Assembly (NCBI GenBank): GCA_964385645.1
Contig: CAYLPT010000058.1
Coordinates: forward strand, 1 to 41,715
From: CAYLPT01 sp964385645
GTDB taxonomy: Bacteria; Armatimonadota; Hebobacteria; Hebobacterales; Hebobacteraceae
DNA length: 41,715 nt
Direction of reading: 5' to 3'
The stretch's first letter is position 1; every line of letters begins with the position of its first letter. The notes beneath the pieces were generated by a model that searched no databases, was not told where the DNA came from, and saw nothing but the letters and a program-made list of their open reading frames with translations. Below are positions 16,529 through 24,697 of the stretch, one piece after another. Made by a program: the position numbers and the translations under genes.

Positions 16529-17437
16529 GTGAGAACTACCTCTGCAGGGGCTGCGTACGAGCATGTTCCGGGGCGTGGCAAGCTGCTGTGGCTGGACGGC
16601 GCCTGGTCCTGTCCCGGAGCGAGGCCCCGGCAGACCGTCTTCCACCCGGCCTGCGAGGTCGGCATCATCCTCCACGGAGCGGAGAGCATAATCTACGAGG
16701 GCGGCCACGAGGTGATGCTCCGCAGAGGCGATGTGTGGCTCTGCAACGCGTGGGAGGTGCATGGGTGGGCGGTGCCCGAGGAGGGGGTGCGGACGGTGGT
16801 CCCGCATTTCCTGCCCGAGTTCCTCGGCGACGCTGACATCGGCATCGGTCCCTGGCAGACGCTGTTCGCGGCGCCACCCGAGGCCAGGCCCCGCGTGCGG
16901 GATGGGCGGGTTCGTGACCACATGTGCGCCATCGGGGAGGATCTGTCCAGGGAGTCCTCCCTCAAGCGACCGTCATGGGCCCACCTGGTTCGTCTGGAGA
17001 TCCTGCACATTCTCACCGAGCTGGCGCGGGAGTGGGAGCCAGGCGACCTGGCGAAGGGCGAGGCAGCCCAGGATGAGCGCGTCCAGGTGCCCAAGCTGCC
17101 GGACCGACTGATGCCGGCGCTGGTGTTGGTGCGCAGCGCCCATCCGCACCGGGTGAGTGTGAGTCAGGCGGCGGCCGCGTGCGCGATGAGCGCCTCCCGC
17201 TTCCAGGCCGAGTTCGCGCAGGCGGCCGGCAGACCATTCGGCCGGTTCTGCCTGGAGATGCGGCTGCAGGCGGCCAGGCACCTCCTCGCCTCGAGTCATC
17301 TCACGGTGAAGGAGGTGGCGCGCCAGACCGGGTTCTGGGATGACTGCCATCTCCATCGGGCCTTCCTGAGAGAGTACCAGCTCACACCGGCCGCCTACCG
17401 GGCCTCCCGGCAACAGGCACCGGTGGGCGGGACGTGA
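16529..17437 (+). CDS. AraC-family transcriptional regulator
   Basis: 302 residues from the GTG at 16529. The N-terminal half is cupin-like: HPACEVGIILHGAESIIYEGG and MLRRGDVWLCNAWEVHGW match the sugar-sensing AraC_binding fold. Residues about 205-300 carry the two helix-turn-helix units: VSQAAAACAMSASRFQAEF, then VKEVARQTGFWDDCHLHRAFLREY, with the usual LTPAAYR ending. It is divergent from the pseudopilin/hydrolase/membrane-protein operon and only 19 bases before the second DUF6785-like gene, so it may control both sides in response to a sugar. Start choice is supported by the promoter at 16457-16485; the ribosome site (GAGCGAGG) is weak. Confidence 0.92.
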   Translation: MRTTSAGAAYEHVPGRGKLLWLDGAWSCPGARPRQTVFHPACEVGIILHGAESIIYEGGHEVMLRRGDVWLCNAWEVHGWAVPEEGVRTVVPHFLPEFLGDADIGIGPWQTLFAAPPEARPRVRDGRVRDHMCAIGEDLSRESSLKRPSWAHLVRLEILHILTELAREWEPGDLAKGEAAQDERVQVPKLPDRLMPALVLVRSAHPHRVSVSQAAAACAMSASRFQAEFAQAAGRPFGRFCLEMRLQAARHLLASSHLTVKEVARQTGFWDDCHLHRAFLREYQLTPAAYRASRQQAPVGGT

Positions 17438-17456
17438 GGGTGCGCGCACGGACAGC

Positions 17457-19397
17457 ATGAAGCGAGAGCGGCGGATCTGGCGGGGCGTGGTCCTGGGGCT
17501 TGCGCTGTTGCCGGCGAACGGCCTCTGGGTGCTCTTCATGGAGTCTTTCACGTGGAAGGGGCCCTTCGTCTCGACGATCTCGCTCTTCCTGAACGTCGTG
17601 CTCCTGCTGCTGGTCATCTCGCTGCTCAACAGGGCGGTGCGGCGAGTGCGCCCCGGCCTCGCCCTCAACCAGGCGGAGATGGTCACCCTGTACGTTATCC
17701 TCGCCACCGGCACCGCCATCGTCGGCCACGACATGCTCCAGGTGCTGATCTCGGTGATGATCGCGGGCGCCTGGATCGTCGCCCAGCAGCCCCACGCGCT
17801 CGCGACGCTGGCGCACAGCTTCGAGGCCATCGTGCCCCAGTGGCTGGTGGTGTCGGACCCGCAGGCCCTGTATGGGTTCTACAGCGGCGACTCGACCCTC
17901 TACCAGCGCTCCGTCCTCGCCGCCTGGGTCGCTCCGCTGCTGTGGTGGGCCGCGTTCGCGGTGGTCATGGTCGTCGTGATGATCTGCCTCGCGGCCCTGC
18001 TCCGGCCCTTGTGGGCCGACCGCGAGCGGCTCACCTTCCCCATCATCCAGCTCCCGCTGGAGCTCACTGACCCGAACACCTCGCTCTTCCGCCAGCGGCT
18101 GTTCTGGCTCGGCCTCGTGGCCGCGGGCGGTGTGGACCTGCTCAACGGGCTCAGCCACATTTACCCCGCGGTCCCGGGCGTGACCATGTACGTGAACCTG
18201 GGGCAGTACCTTCACTCCTCGCCGTGGTCCGGGGCGGGCTGGCTGCCGGTGACCTTCTACCCCGCGGTGATCGGCCTCGGGTTCCTGATCCCGGTGGATG
18301 TCGTCCTCTCCTGCACCGCGTTCTTCTTCTGGTGGAAGGCCCTTGCCGTGCTGGCGGCGGCGATCGGCGTCACTGCCCGCCCCGGCCCCTTCACCGAGTC
18401 GGTGTTCCCCTTCACCAATGAGCAGATGTTCGGCGCCTACATCGGCATCGCGGTGATCGCCCTCCTCAACGGCCGTCGCTACTTCGCTGCGGTGGGCCGC
18501 CTGCTGGTGGGGCGGCGGGCCCAGGTGAGCGACGCGGGGGAGGCGATGTCGTTCCGGCTGGCCGCGGTGGGCGTCGGGGCGGGGTTCGCGCTGCTGGTGG
18601 CCTTCAGCGTCCACGCCGGCCTCGGCCTGTCGGTCTCCCTCGCCTTCTTCCTCATCTACCTGCTGCTGTCGGTCGCCGTCGCGCGCGTTCGCGCCGAGTT
18701 TGGCTCCCCGGTGCATGACTTCCACTTCGCCGGCCCCGACTACACGCTCTCCCGCCTGGTCGGCACCGCCAACCTCCAGCCGCGCCAGCTCGGCGTCCTC
18801 TCCCTGTACTGGTGGTTCAATCGCGCGTACCGCGCGCACCCCGTCCCCATCGCCCTGGAGGGGCTCCAGATGTCCGCCCGCTCCCGCCTCTCGCCCCGTC
18901 CCCTCGCGCCCATCATCATCATCGCCGCCCTCGTCGCTCTCTTCAGCGCCACCTGGGGCGCCCTGCACTTCGCCTATCGGGCGGGCGCAAGCACCCACTG
19001 GCCCGGGGCCAACTACTTCGGCAGCGAGGCCTTCAACCGTCTGGAGTCATGGCTCAACTACCCGCGCCAGGCCAGCGCCGTCGTCCCCCTCGCGGCCGGC
19101 GCCGGCCTCGCCACCGCTCTCTTGCTGTCGTTCCTGCGCAAGGCATTCCTGGGCTTCCCCCTCCACCCGGTGGCGCTTCCCATTGCCGCGAGCTGGTCCA
19201 TCCACCTCTACTGGCTCCCCATGGCCATCGCCGGCATCGTGAAGCTGCTCCTCCTCCGCTACGGCGGTCTCCGCCTCTACCGCGCCGCGCTCCCACTCTT
19301 CTACGGGTTGATCGCCGGCCAGGCCGTCGTCGGGTGCTCGTGGCCGCTGGCTGGGCTGCTGTTCAACGTGCCCATCTACAACGCGTTCGGGTGGTAG
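17457..19397 (+). CDS. DUF6784/DUF6785-like polytopic membrane protein (copy 2)
   Basis: 646 residues, about 12 TM segments, the first starting almost at once (GVVLGLALLPANGLWVLF). It shares with copies 1 and 3 the segments LTFPIIQLPLELT, VAVARVRAEFGSPVHDFHF and LLLRYGGLRLYRAALP. It lacks the polar N-terminal tail of copy 1. It starts 19 bases after the AraC stop, so both are probably on one transcript. The family has no proven function; an OPT-like importer for the products of neighbouring hydrolases is the simplest idea. A hairpin directly follows the stop codon. Confidence 0.92.
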   Translation: MKRERRIWRGVVLGLALLPANGLWVLFMESFTWKGPFVSTISLFLNVVLLLLVISLLNRAVRRVRPGLALNQAEMVTLYVILATGTAIVGHDMLQVLISVMIAGAWIVAQQPHALATLAHSFEAIVPQWLVVSDPQALYGFYSGDSTLYQRSVLAAWVAPLLWWAAFAVVMVVVMICLAALLRPLWADRERLTFPIIQLPLELTDPNTSLFRQRLFWLGLVAAGGVDLLNGLSHIYPAVPGVTMYVNLGQYLHSSPWSGAGWLPVTFYPAVIGLGFLIPVDVVLSCTAFFFWWKALAVLAAAIGVTARPGPFTESVFPFTNEQMFGAYIGIAVIALLNGRRYFAAVGRLLVGRRAQVSDAGEAMSFRLAAVGVGAGFALLVAFSVHAGLGLSVSLAFFLIYLLLSVAVARVRAEFGSPVHDFHFAGPDYTLSRLVGTANLQPRQLGVLSLYWWFNRAYRAHPVPIALEGLQMSARSRLSPRPLAPIIIIAALVALFSATWGALHFAYRAGASTHWPGANYFGSEAFNRLESWLNYPRQASAVVPLAAGAGLATALLLSFLRKAFLGFPLHPVALPIAASWSIHLYWLPMAIAGIVKLLLLRYGGLRLYRAALPLFYGLIAGQAVVGCSWPLAGLLFNVPIYNAFGW

Positions 19398-19398
19398 C

Positions 19399-19438
19399 CT
19401 GGCACGGGCTCGACCCGCCTCTCGCGCCGGCGTGCCAG
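19399..19438 (+). terminator. Possible terminator hairpin after DUF6785-like copy 2
   Basis: CTGGCACG (19399-19406) and CGTGCCAG (19431-19438) form a perfect 8-bp stem starting 2 bases after the stop codon; an inner GGC/GCC pair can lengthen it. There is no U-tract, so termination may be Rho-dependent or partial. Confidence 0.4.
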
Positions 19439-19483
19439 ATAGAGGACCGACGCGGCGGGAGGAAGAAGAGGCGCTGGACGGCA

Positions 19484-19508
19484 AGCGCTCGCGGGCGCCG
19501 CGAGTGCT
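19484..19508 (+). promoter_or_regulatory. Hairpin just upstream of the ribosome site of the gene at 19524
   Basis: Eleven pairs (19484-19494 with 19498-19508, one G-U) enclose a 3-base loop, and the stem ends 2 bases before GGAGG at 19511-19515. It could be a terminator of the upstream transcript or a leader element affecting translation. Confidence 0.4.
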
Positions 19509-19523
19509 GAGGAGGTGGCCGCC

Positions 19524-21320
19524 ATGCTGCGAATCGCACTGACGGTGTCGCTCGCGTTGGGGTGTGCGGCGGGCGCACTGGGTGCGGAGGGAGACCCGAG
19601 AGTGTTGAGGCATTCCGACGTGATCGCGATGGGAGCGACGTCGCCTGAGAAGTACCGGGAGTTCTCGATCACCGTGGTGGAGTGGGGCGGGGCGCCAGGT
19701 AGCGAGGAGCAGATCGAGAGTTGGGCGAGCTGGGCGGTGCGGCCGGCGCACGAGCTGGGCATCCACTACGCGGGCGGGGCGGGCATGGTCACGGAGTTCG
19801 CCCGGTTCATGGACGAGTGCCCGGAGTGGGAGGAGGCGATCTGCCTGAACATCCGGGGCGAGCGCCTGACGGTGCCCTGGCTCTGGGACCACTCGCACCA
19901 CGGGAATCCCGCGTACTGGTTCTGCACGAACGACGAGCGCTACCAGCGCTTCCTGCGGGGCCGGGTGCTGCTGGCGGTGCGCGCCGGGGTGGATGGCATC
20001 CACATTGACGACCACTTGGGCTCATCCGCCACCTACTGGCAGGACGGCTGCTACTGCGACAGGTGTGCAGCCGGCTTTCGGGAGTTCCTGCGGGAGCGCG
20101 TGACGCCGGAGCGGCTTGCCGAGGCGGGCGTGGGCAAGCTCGATGGCTTCGACTACGTGGCCTTCGTGCGGGCCTGGCTGAAGGAGAACCCGGGGCGGCG
20201 CGCGCACGAAGCGCCCCTGGGCCGGGAGTACATGACCTACCAGTTCGGTGCGGTGACGCAGGTGATGGCCGACCTACGGGCGGCCGCGGAGGAGGCGGCG
20301 GGCCGGCCGCTCACTTTCAGCGCCAACGGCGCGCCCCCCTCGCCGGCGTCCATCGTGGACTACCAGGTGTTGACGCTGTTCTCAGCGGAGGTGCCGCACG
20401 CGGCGACGTGGGGCGGGGAGCCTCACCTGGGCCCCGAGCCAGTGTTGGCCTACAAGCTGGCCTCGGCGCTGGAGCGGCCGCTGGCGGCGACCGGGGCGGG
20501 ACATGACTGGGCATATGTGAAGGCCCACCAGGGGGAGAACCTGGTGCTGGCCTGGATCGCGCAAGCCTATGCGCTGGGCCACTACTTCATGACTCCCCAC
20601 CGGCAGTGGTGCTACACCGATGAGCTCGGAACCCACTGGTACGACGGGCCGCCGGAGGTGTATGGGCCAATCTACGGGTTCGTGCGCCGGAATCCCGCGC
20701 TCTTCGACGACATGCAGGGGGTCGGGCAGGTGGCCGTGCTCTACAGCACGAGGGACTACCACGAGGGCGACCGCGGCGCCTACGAGGCGGCGGTGGCCCT
20801 GGTGGAGGCGAACGTACCCTTCGAGGCCCTGGTCGCCGGCTGCGAGTGGGTGCCCGCGCGCCTGACGGCCGAGCGGGCACGCGGGTTCGCCAAGGTGATC
20901 GCGCCCGAGCGGCTGACGCTGGACGCCGAGCAGCAGGCGGTGGTAGACGCGCTCGCGGCCGAGGGCCGGCTGGTGCGCTGGGAGGGGGAGGCGACGCTGC
21001 GGCAGTTGCCGGCCTCCTGGGTGCAGGTGAGTGGCACCGAGACGGTCTGGGCGCTGCCCCGGGTCGCCCAGGACGGCGCGAGCGCGGTGTGCCATCTGCT
21101 GAACCGCAACTGGGACGACCAGGCCGATGCGCTGCGCGAGCAGGGGCCCTTCGAGGTGACGATCAACGCCGAGGCCTTCGCAGGGCGGACCTTCCAGCGG
21201 GCGGTGCTGCACGCGCCCGGGGCGGAGCCGGTGGCGCTCGAGACGACGGTCAAGGGAGGCCGTATGAGCTTCGAGGTACCCTCCCTCGCCATGTGGGGCG
21301 TCGTCCACCTCACGCCCTAG
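19524..21320 (+). CDS. Secreted GHL6-like putative glycoside hydrolase
   Basis: ATG 19524 has GGAGG 8 bases upstream and starts a signal peptide (MLRIALTVSLALGCAAGALG-AEG); a GTG at 19515 overlaps the ribosome site. The 598-residue product resembles GHL6-like barrels: ERYQRFLRGRVLLAVRAGVDGIHIDDHLG carries the putative catalytic acid pair, followed by the Cys motif GCYCDRC (Cys176, 178, 181) and FREFLRERVTPERL. The C-terminal part has a Rossmann-like segment (VGQVAVLYSTRDYHEGD) as in the trimerisation domain of GH42 enzymes, then a beta-sandwich. Its relative at 33993 has no signal peptide. Substrate unknown. Confidence 0.88.
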   Translation: MLRIALTVSLALGCAAGALGAEGDPRVLRHSDVIAMGATSPEKYREFSITVVEWGGAPGSEEQIESWASWAVRPAHELGIHYAGGAGMVTEFARFMDECPEWEEAICLNIRGERLTVPWLWDHSHHGNPAYWFCTNDERYQRFLRGRVLLAVRAGVDGIHIDDHLGSSATYWQDGCYCDRCAAGFREFLRERVTPERLAEAGVGKLDGFDYVAFVRAWLKENPGRRAHEAPLGREYMTYQFGAVTQVMADLRAAAEEAAGRPLTFSANGAPPSPASIVDYQVLTLFSAEVPHAATWGGEPHLGPEPVLAYKLASALERPLAATGAGHDWAYVKAHQGENLVLAWIAQAYALGHYFMTPHRQWCYTDELGTHWYDGPPEVYGPIYGFVRRNPALFDDMQGVGQVAVLYSTRDYHEGDRGAYEAAVALVEANVPFEALVAGCEWVPARLTAERARGFAKVIAPERLTLDAEQQAVVDALAAEGRLVRWEGEATLRQLPASWVQVSGTETVWALPRVAQDGASAVCHLLNRNWDDQADALREQGPFEVTINAEAFAGRTFQRAVLHAPGAEPVALETTVKGGRMSFEVPSLAMWGVVHLTP

Positions 21321-21365
21321 GGCCACATCGGCCTGCGGGCTGCCGGCGACCGCGCGATGGGCGGC

Positions 21366-21506
21366 CTACCAGAGGTCGGCCACGGCGGGCGCCTCGGCGC
21401 GGGGCGACAGGGTGATCGCGCCCTCCGGGCAGGCGCGCCGGCATACCCCGCACCCGTAGCAGGCAGCCTGATCTGGGCTTGTCCCGGCGCCGCGGCCTGC
21501 CGCCCC
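21366..21506 (-). pseudogene. Orphan 4Fe-4S ferredoxin-domain fragment
   Basis: A 46-codon open stretch without an ATG reads ACYGCGVCRRACPEGAITLSPR and ends with a TAG at 21366-21368. C-x2-C-x2-C-x3-CP followed by GAI is the classical 4Fe-4S motif. An in-frame TGA at 21507-21509 closes the upstream side, so there is no room for a whole ferredoxin. It lies just downstream of the aldo/keto reductase stop, in another frame. It looks like the end of a lost gene or of a former fusion. Confidence 0.5.
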
Positions 21507-21538
21507 TCAGCCCCCCTCCGCGCGCGGCCCTGGCCCGG

Positions 21539-22507
21539 TCACTGGAAGAGATACGCGCACTCCTGTTCGTCCAACCTCAGATCGGCCGCGCCCAGCGCCT
21601 CGCGCACATGGTTCGGGTTCCCGGTCCCGATGATGGGGTAGACGGGAAAGGGCTGGCTGAGGAGGTAGGAGAGGGCGATCTGGTTCGCCGTCACGCCCTT
21701 GCGCTGGGCCAGCTCTGCGGCGCGCAGCAGCCGGCGCCGGTTCGCCGGCGAGTCGAAGCGCGGGGCGCGGGGCGCGGGTCCCCGGAAGCCGCCCCGCGCC
21801 CATGCGGCATTCTCGGCCCCGAAGTAGCCGTTAGCCTGGGAGGCGTACGGCACCATGGGCAGGCCGGTGCGGATATGCCAGGCGCGCAGCTCGTCCTCCT
21901 CCTGGGGAGCGGGCGCCTGCGCGCCTGTCCCCCCCGCTGCCGCACCCAGCGACCACCAGGGCTGGCTGGCAGCGAAGGGGGGCAAACCGTGGCGCCTGGC
22001 GTAGGCATTCGCCTCCTCGATGCGCGCGGTCGCCCAGTTCGATGCGCCGTAGCTGCGGATGAGGCCCCGGCCCCTGAGCGCGGCCAGGGTCTCGATGATC
22101 TCGCCGACCGGCCGATCCGGCTCATCGAGGTGGAGCCAGTAGAGGTCAATGTACTCGACGCCCAGCCGCTCCAGGCTCTCCTCCAGGTCGTGCTCCAGGT
22201 CCTCCCCGGAGAGGCGGCCGACCTTGAGCCGGGCGTCAATCGGAGGGTGGCCGCCCTTGGTGGCGAGCACCACCTGCCCGCGCTCAACCGTGGCGAGCCA
22301 CTCCCCGATGGTCCGCTCGCTCGCGCCCGCGCCCCCCTCCACCCAGGCCGCGTAGATGTGGGCTGTGTCGAGGAAGTTCCCGCCGGCCTCGACATACGCG
22401 TCGAGGACCGCGAACGACTGGTCCCGGCCGATCTCGGCGCCGAAGGAGGCGGAGCCGAGGCAGATGCGCGACGGCTCGACTTCGGCCCCGAAAGGCGCCT
22501 TGCTCAT
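21539..22507 (-). CDS. Aldo/keto reductase
   Basis: 322 residues from ATG 22507, with GGGAGG 8 bases upstream; the frame runs open to 22726 but without homology. The AKR catalytic tetrad is present: Asp47 and Tyr52 (FLDTAHIY), Lys84 (VVLATKGGH) and His126 (LYWLHLDEP). The NADPH-site pattern near the C-terminus (PIIGTGNPNHVREAL) is also typical. These enzymes interconvert sugar carbonyls and alcohols, or oxidise aldoses at C1. It is divergent from the lactonase/dehydrogenase operon, so it may feed the same sugar pathway; some L-fucose (D-threo-aldose) dehydrogenases are AKR enzymes. It is cytoplasmic. A ferredoxin-motif relic follows it. Confidence 0.92.
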   Translation of the reverse strand: MSKAPFGAEVEPSRICLGSASFGAEIGRDQSFAVLDAYVEAGGNFLDTAHIYAAWVEGGAGASERTIGEWLATVERGQVVLATKGGHPPIDARLKVGRLSGEDLEHDLEESLERLGVEYIDLYWLHLDEPDRPVGEIIETLAALRGRGLIRSYGASNWATARIEEANAYARRHGLPPFAASQPWWSLGAAAGGTGAQAPAPQEEDELRAWHIRTGLPMVPYASQANGYFGAENAAWARGGFRGPAPRAPRFDSPANRRRLLRAAELAQRKGVTANQIALSYLLSQPFPVYPIIGTGNPNHVREALGAADLRLDEQECAYLFQ

Positions 22508-22829
22508 CTGATCAGCCTCCCAAGACAAGCCGCGCTGGGCGCCGGCGGGGCGCCCGTGCCCCCGGTCGGCGCTGTGGCGCCGCGGCGCCCAGGGGTCTCC
22601 ACGCCCTCGGCCCGACGTGCCTCCGTCGGACACAACGCGGCCGCGCAGAACCCTGCGGCTGCTGAAGCCGCCCCGGCGCCGGTGGGGCACCGGCACGACA
22701 CCGGGCGGGCCCGGCCCCTGGCCCACGCTTCACCGGCAGGGGCTGTGGACCTCTACGCCAAAGAGGAAACGCCGTGAGCGCGCCGACAGAGCGCCGGCGC
22801 CGGCGCGCGTGGGACCGAGAGCGGATCGC
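22508..22829. other. 322-base divergent intergenic region
   Basis: It lies between the aldo/keto reductase and the lactonase operon. The sequence is extremely GC-rich. I see no convincing -35/-10 pair on either strand. It holds a perfect 16-bp palindrome of GCGCCGGC units (22791-22806) and a possible 19-codon leader ORF (22774-22833). It must contain promoters for one or both sides, but I cannot place them. Confidence 0.5.
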
Positions 22830-22833
22830 ATGA
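22774..22833 (+). CDS. Possible 19-residue arginine-rich leader peptide
   Basis: GTG 22774 has GAGG 7 bases upstream (GAGGAAACGCC). The frame reads VSAPTERRRRRAWDRERIA and its TGA overlaps the lactonase ATG as ATGA. The lactonase lacks a strong ribosome site of its own, so coupled translation from this short ORF is plausible. Chance is a real alternative in such GC-rich DNA. Confidence 0.3.
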   Translation: MSAPTERRRRRAWDRERIA

Positions 22834-23663
22834 GGGTGGACGCGCATCAGCACTTCTGGCGGTACGACGCGGCGGAGTACGGCTGGATCACGGACTCCCT
22901 GGCCGCTCTGCGCCGCGACTTCCTGCCGGCCGACTTGGCGCGCGAGCAGGCGGCGGTCGGCTTCGACGGCAGCATTGCGGTGCAGGCTCGCCAGACCCTG
23001 GCCGAGACCGAGTGGCTCCTCGGGATCGCCGAGGAGCACCCGCGCGTCTTGGGCATCGTCGGTTGGGTGGACCTGTGCTCCAGCGAGGTGGAGCAGCAGC
23101 TCGCGCGGTTCGCGGCTCACCCGCGCTTCTGCGGGGTCCGCCATGTGGTCCAGGACGAGCCCGATCACGCGTTCCTGCTGAGGGCCGACTTCCAGAGAGG
23201 TCTGGCGCAGTTAGCGCGCCACGAGCTCGTCTACGACCTGCTCATCTACCCTCGCCACCTGCGGGTAGCCTGCGAGCTGGTGGCGCGGTTCCCCGAGCAG
23301 CGCTTCGTGCTCGACCACCTCGCCAAGCCGGCGATCAGGGAAGGTCTGCTGGAGCCATGGGCACGCGACCTGCGGGCCCTGGCGCGCCACCCGAACGTGT
23401 GGTGCAAGGCCTCGGGCATGGTGACGGAGGCGGACTGGGAGCGGTGGCGGCCCGAGGACCTGAGGCCCTACCTCGACGTCGCCTTTGAGGCCTTCGGCCC
23501 GGCGCGCATCATGATCGGCTCGGACTGGCCCGTGTGCACGGTCGCCGGCAGCTATGCGCAGGTGCTGGGCGTGGTCACAGGTTACGTCGGCGCGCTTAGC
23601 CCCTGCGAGCAGGCGGCCGTCCTGGGGGACAATGCGGCGCGCTGCTACCGGGTGGCGCGATGA
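22830..23663 (+). CDS. Amidohydrolase-2 family sugar lactonase, L-fuconolactonase-like
   Basis: 277 residues beginning MRVDAHQHFW, the metal-binding HxH motif (His6, His8) of the amidohydrolase-2/COG3618 group. LDHLAKP and IMIGSDWPVC are the later metal and catalytic motifs. Characterised relatives hydrolyse L-fucono-1,5-lactone or 2-pyrone-4,6-dicarboxylate; the sugar lactonase role fits because the next gene is a sugar-type dehydrogenase. The reaction would open a sugar lactone to the aldonic acid in the cytoplasm. The stop overlaps the next start (ATGA), so translation is coupled. ATG 22830 is chosen since homology starts exactly here, although the frame is open to 22617. Confidence 0.92.
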   Translation: MRVDAHQHFWRYDAAEYGWITDSLAALRRDFLPADLAREQAAVGFDGSIAVQARQTLAETEWLLGIAEEHPRVLGIVGWVDLCSSEVEQQLARFAAHPRFCGVRHVVQDEPDHAFLLRADFQRGLAQLARHELVYDLLIYPRHLRVACELVARFPEQRFVLDHLAKPAIREGLLEPWARDLRALARHPNVWCKASGMVTEADWERWRPEDLRPYLDVAFEAFGPARIMIGSDWPVCTVAGSYAQVLGVVTGYVGALSPCEQAAVLGDNAARCYRVAR

Positions 23664-24697
23664 GGGCCATCTCACTCGTCGCGCCAGGCCGCGTCGAGCT
23701 GGTGGAGCTGGCCGAGCCTGAGCCCGGGCCCGAGGATCTGTTGGTGGAGGTCGCGTACGTCGGCCTGTGCGGCAGCGACCTCAACGCCTATCGCGGCCGG
23801 TCTGCGCTCGTGAGCTACCCGCGCATCCTCGGCCATGAGGTGGCAGGGGTCGTCGCGGCGGTGGGAGCAAAAGCGGGGACGCGTTTCAGAGAGGGGGCGC
23901 GAGTCACCCTCTCGCCGTACTCCCACTGCGGCGGCTGCCCGGCGTGCAGGGCGGGGCGGACCAACGCCTGTGAGCGGAATCAGACGCTCGGCGTACAGCG
24001 GGACGGCGCGCTGGCCGAGCGGATCGCCATCCATCATAGCAGGGTCCACGCAAGCGAGACGCTGTCGCTGCAGGCGCTCGCCCTGGTGGAGCCGCTGAGC
24101 GTCGGCTGCCATGCCGTGGGCCGGGCGCGCGTCTGTGACACCGACTCCGTGCTCGTGCTTGGCTGTGGCGCAGTCGGGCTGGGTGCAGTGGCCGCCGCGG
24201 CCCGCCGGGGGGCGCGGGTGATCGCCCTCGACATCGAGCCCGCCAAGCTCGGTCTCGCCGCGAACCTCGGCGCCCACGACGTGGTGGACGCCTCCGCGCA
24301 GGACGCGCGGGCGAGGGTCCAGGAGCTCACGTCCGGCGAAGGCGTGAACGTGGCCATCGAGGCCGCCGGAGCAGCCGCGACATACCAGCTGGCGCTTAGC
24401 GCAGTGTGCACCGGAGGGCGGCTGATCGCGGTCGGCTACGCCAAGGATCCACTCCTGCTGGACACGAGCCTGGTCGTGCGCAAGGAGCTCGACTGGCTCG
24501 GCTCTCGCAACGCCCTCGACGAGTTCCCCGATGTGATCCACATGGTCGAGGAGTGTGAGCGTCCCTTCCTGAGCCTGATCTCCAGGATCGTGCCTCTGCG
24601 GGAGACAGGCGAGGCTCTCGATCACTGGGCCTCTGCACCTCAGGAGATTACGAGGATACTAGTTGCGGTCAGCGCACCGGGAGGAGGTCGGCTATGA
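23660..24697 (+). CDS. Zinc-dependent medium-chain dehydrogenase
   Basis: 345 residues, full MDR length. Catalytic zinc ligands: Cys37 (LCGSD), His59 and Glu60 (GHEVAG). Structural zinc: Cys90, Cys93, Cys96 and Cys104 in CGGCPACRAGRTNAC. The nucleotide-binding motif is GCGAVGLGAV, followed by an acidic residue in VIALDIEP that favours NAD. The closest well-known roles are oxidation of sugar acids or polyols (L-galactonate, L-threonine or sorbitol dehydrogenases). Both ends overlap neighbours by ATGA, so the lactonase, this enzyme and the SDR are translated together. Likely role: oxidising a hydroxyl of the sugar acid made by the lactonase, or of its precursor sugar. Confidence 0.93.
   Translation: MRAISLVAPGRVELVELAEPEPGPEDLLVEVAYVGLCGSDLNAYRGRSALVSYPRILGHEVAGVVAAVGAKAGTRFREGARVTLSPYSHCGGCPACRAGRTNACERNQTLGVQRDGALAERIAIHHSRVHASETLSLQALALVEPLSVGCHAVGRARVCDTDSVLVLGCGAVGLGAVAAAARRGARVIALDIEPAKLGLAANLGAHDVVDASAQDARARVQELTSGEGVNVAIEAAGAAATYQLALSAVCTGGRLIAVGYAKDPLLLDTSLVVRKELDWLGSRNALDEFPDVIHMVEECERPFLSLISRIVPLRETGEALDHWASAPQEITRILVAVSAPGGGRL

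Noticed and set aside
17382..18998. 538-codon minus-strand frame opposite DUF6785-like copy 2
   Set aside because: Highly charged low-complexity sequence created by a hydrophobic protein on the other strand.
22791..22806. Perfect 16-bp palindrome of GCGCCGGC units upstream of the lactonase gene
   Set aside because: It consists of simple GC repeats likely to arise by chance here, and it lies within the possible leader ORF. Not strong enough as an operator.
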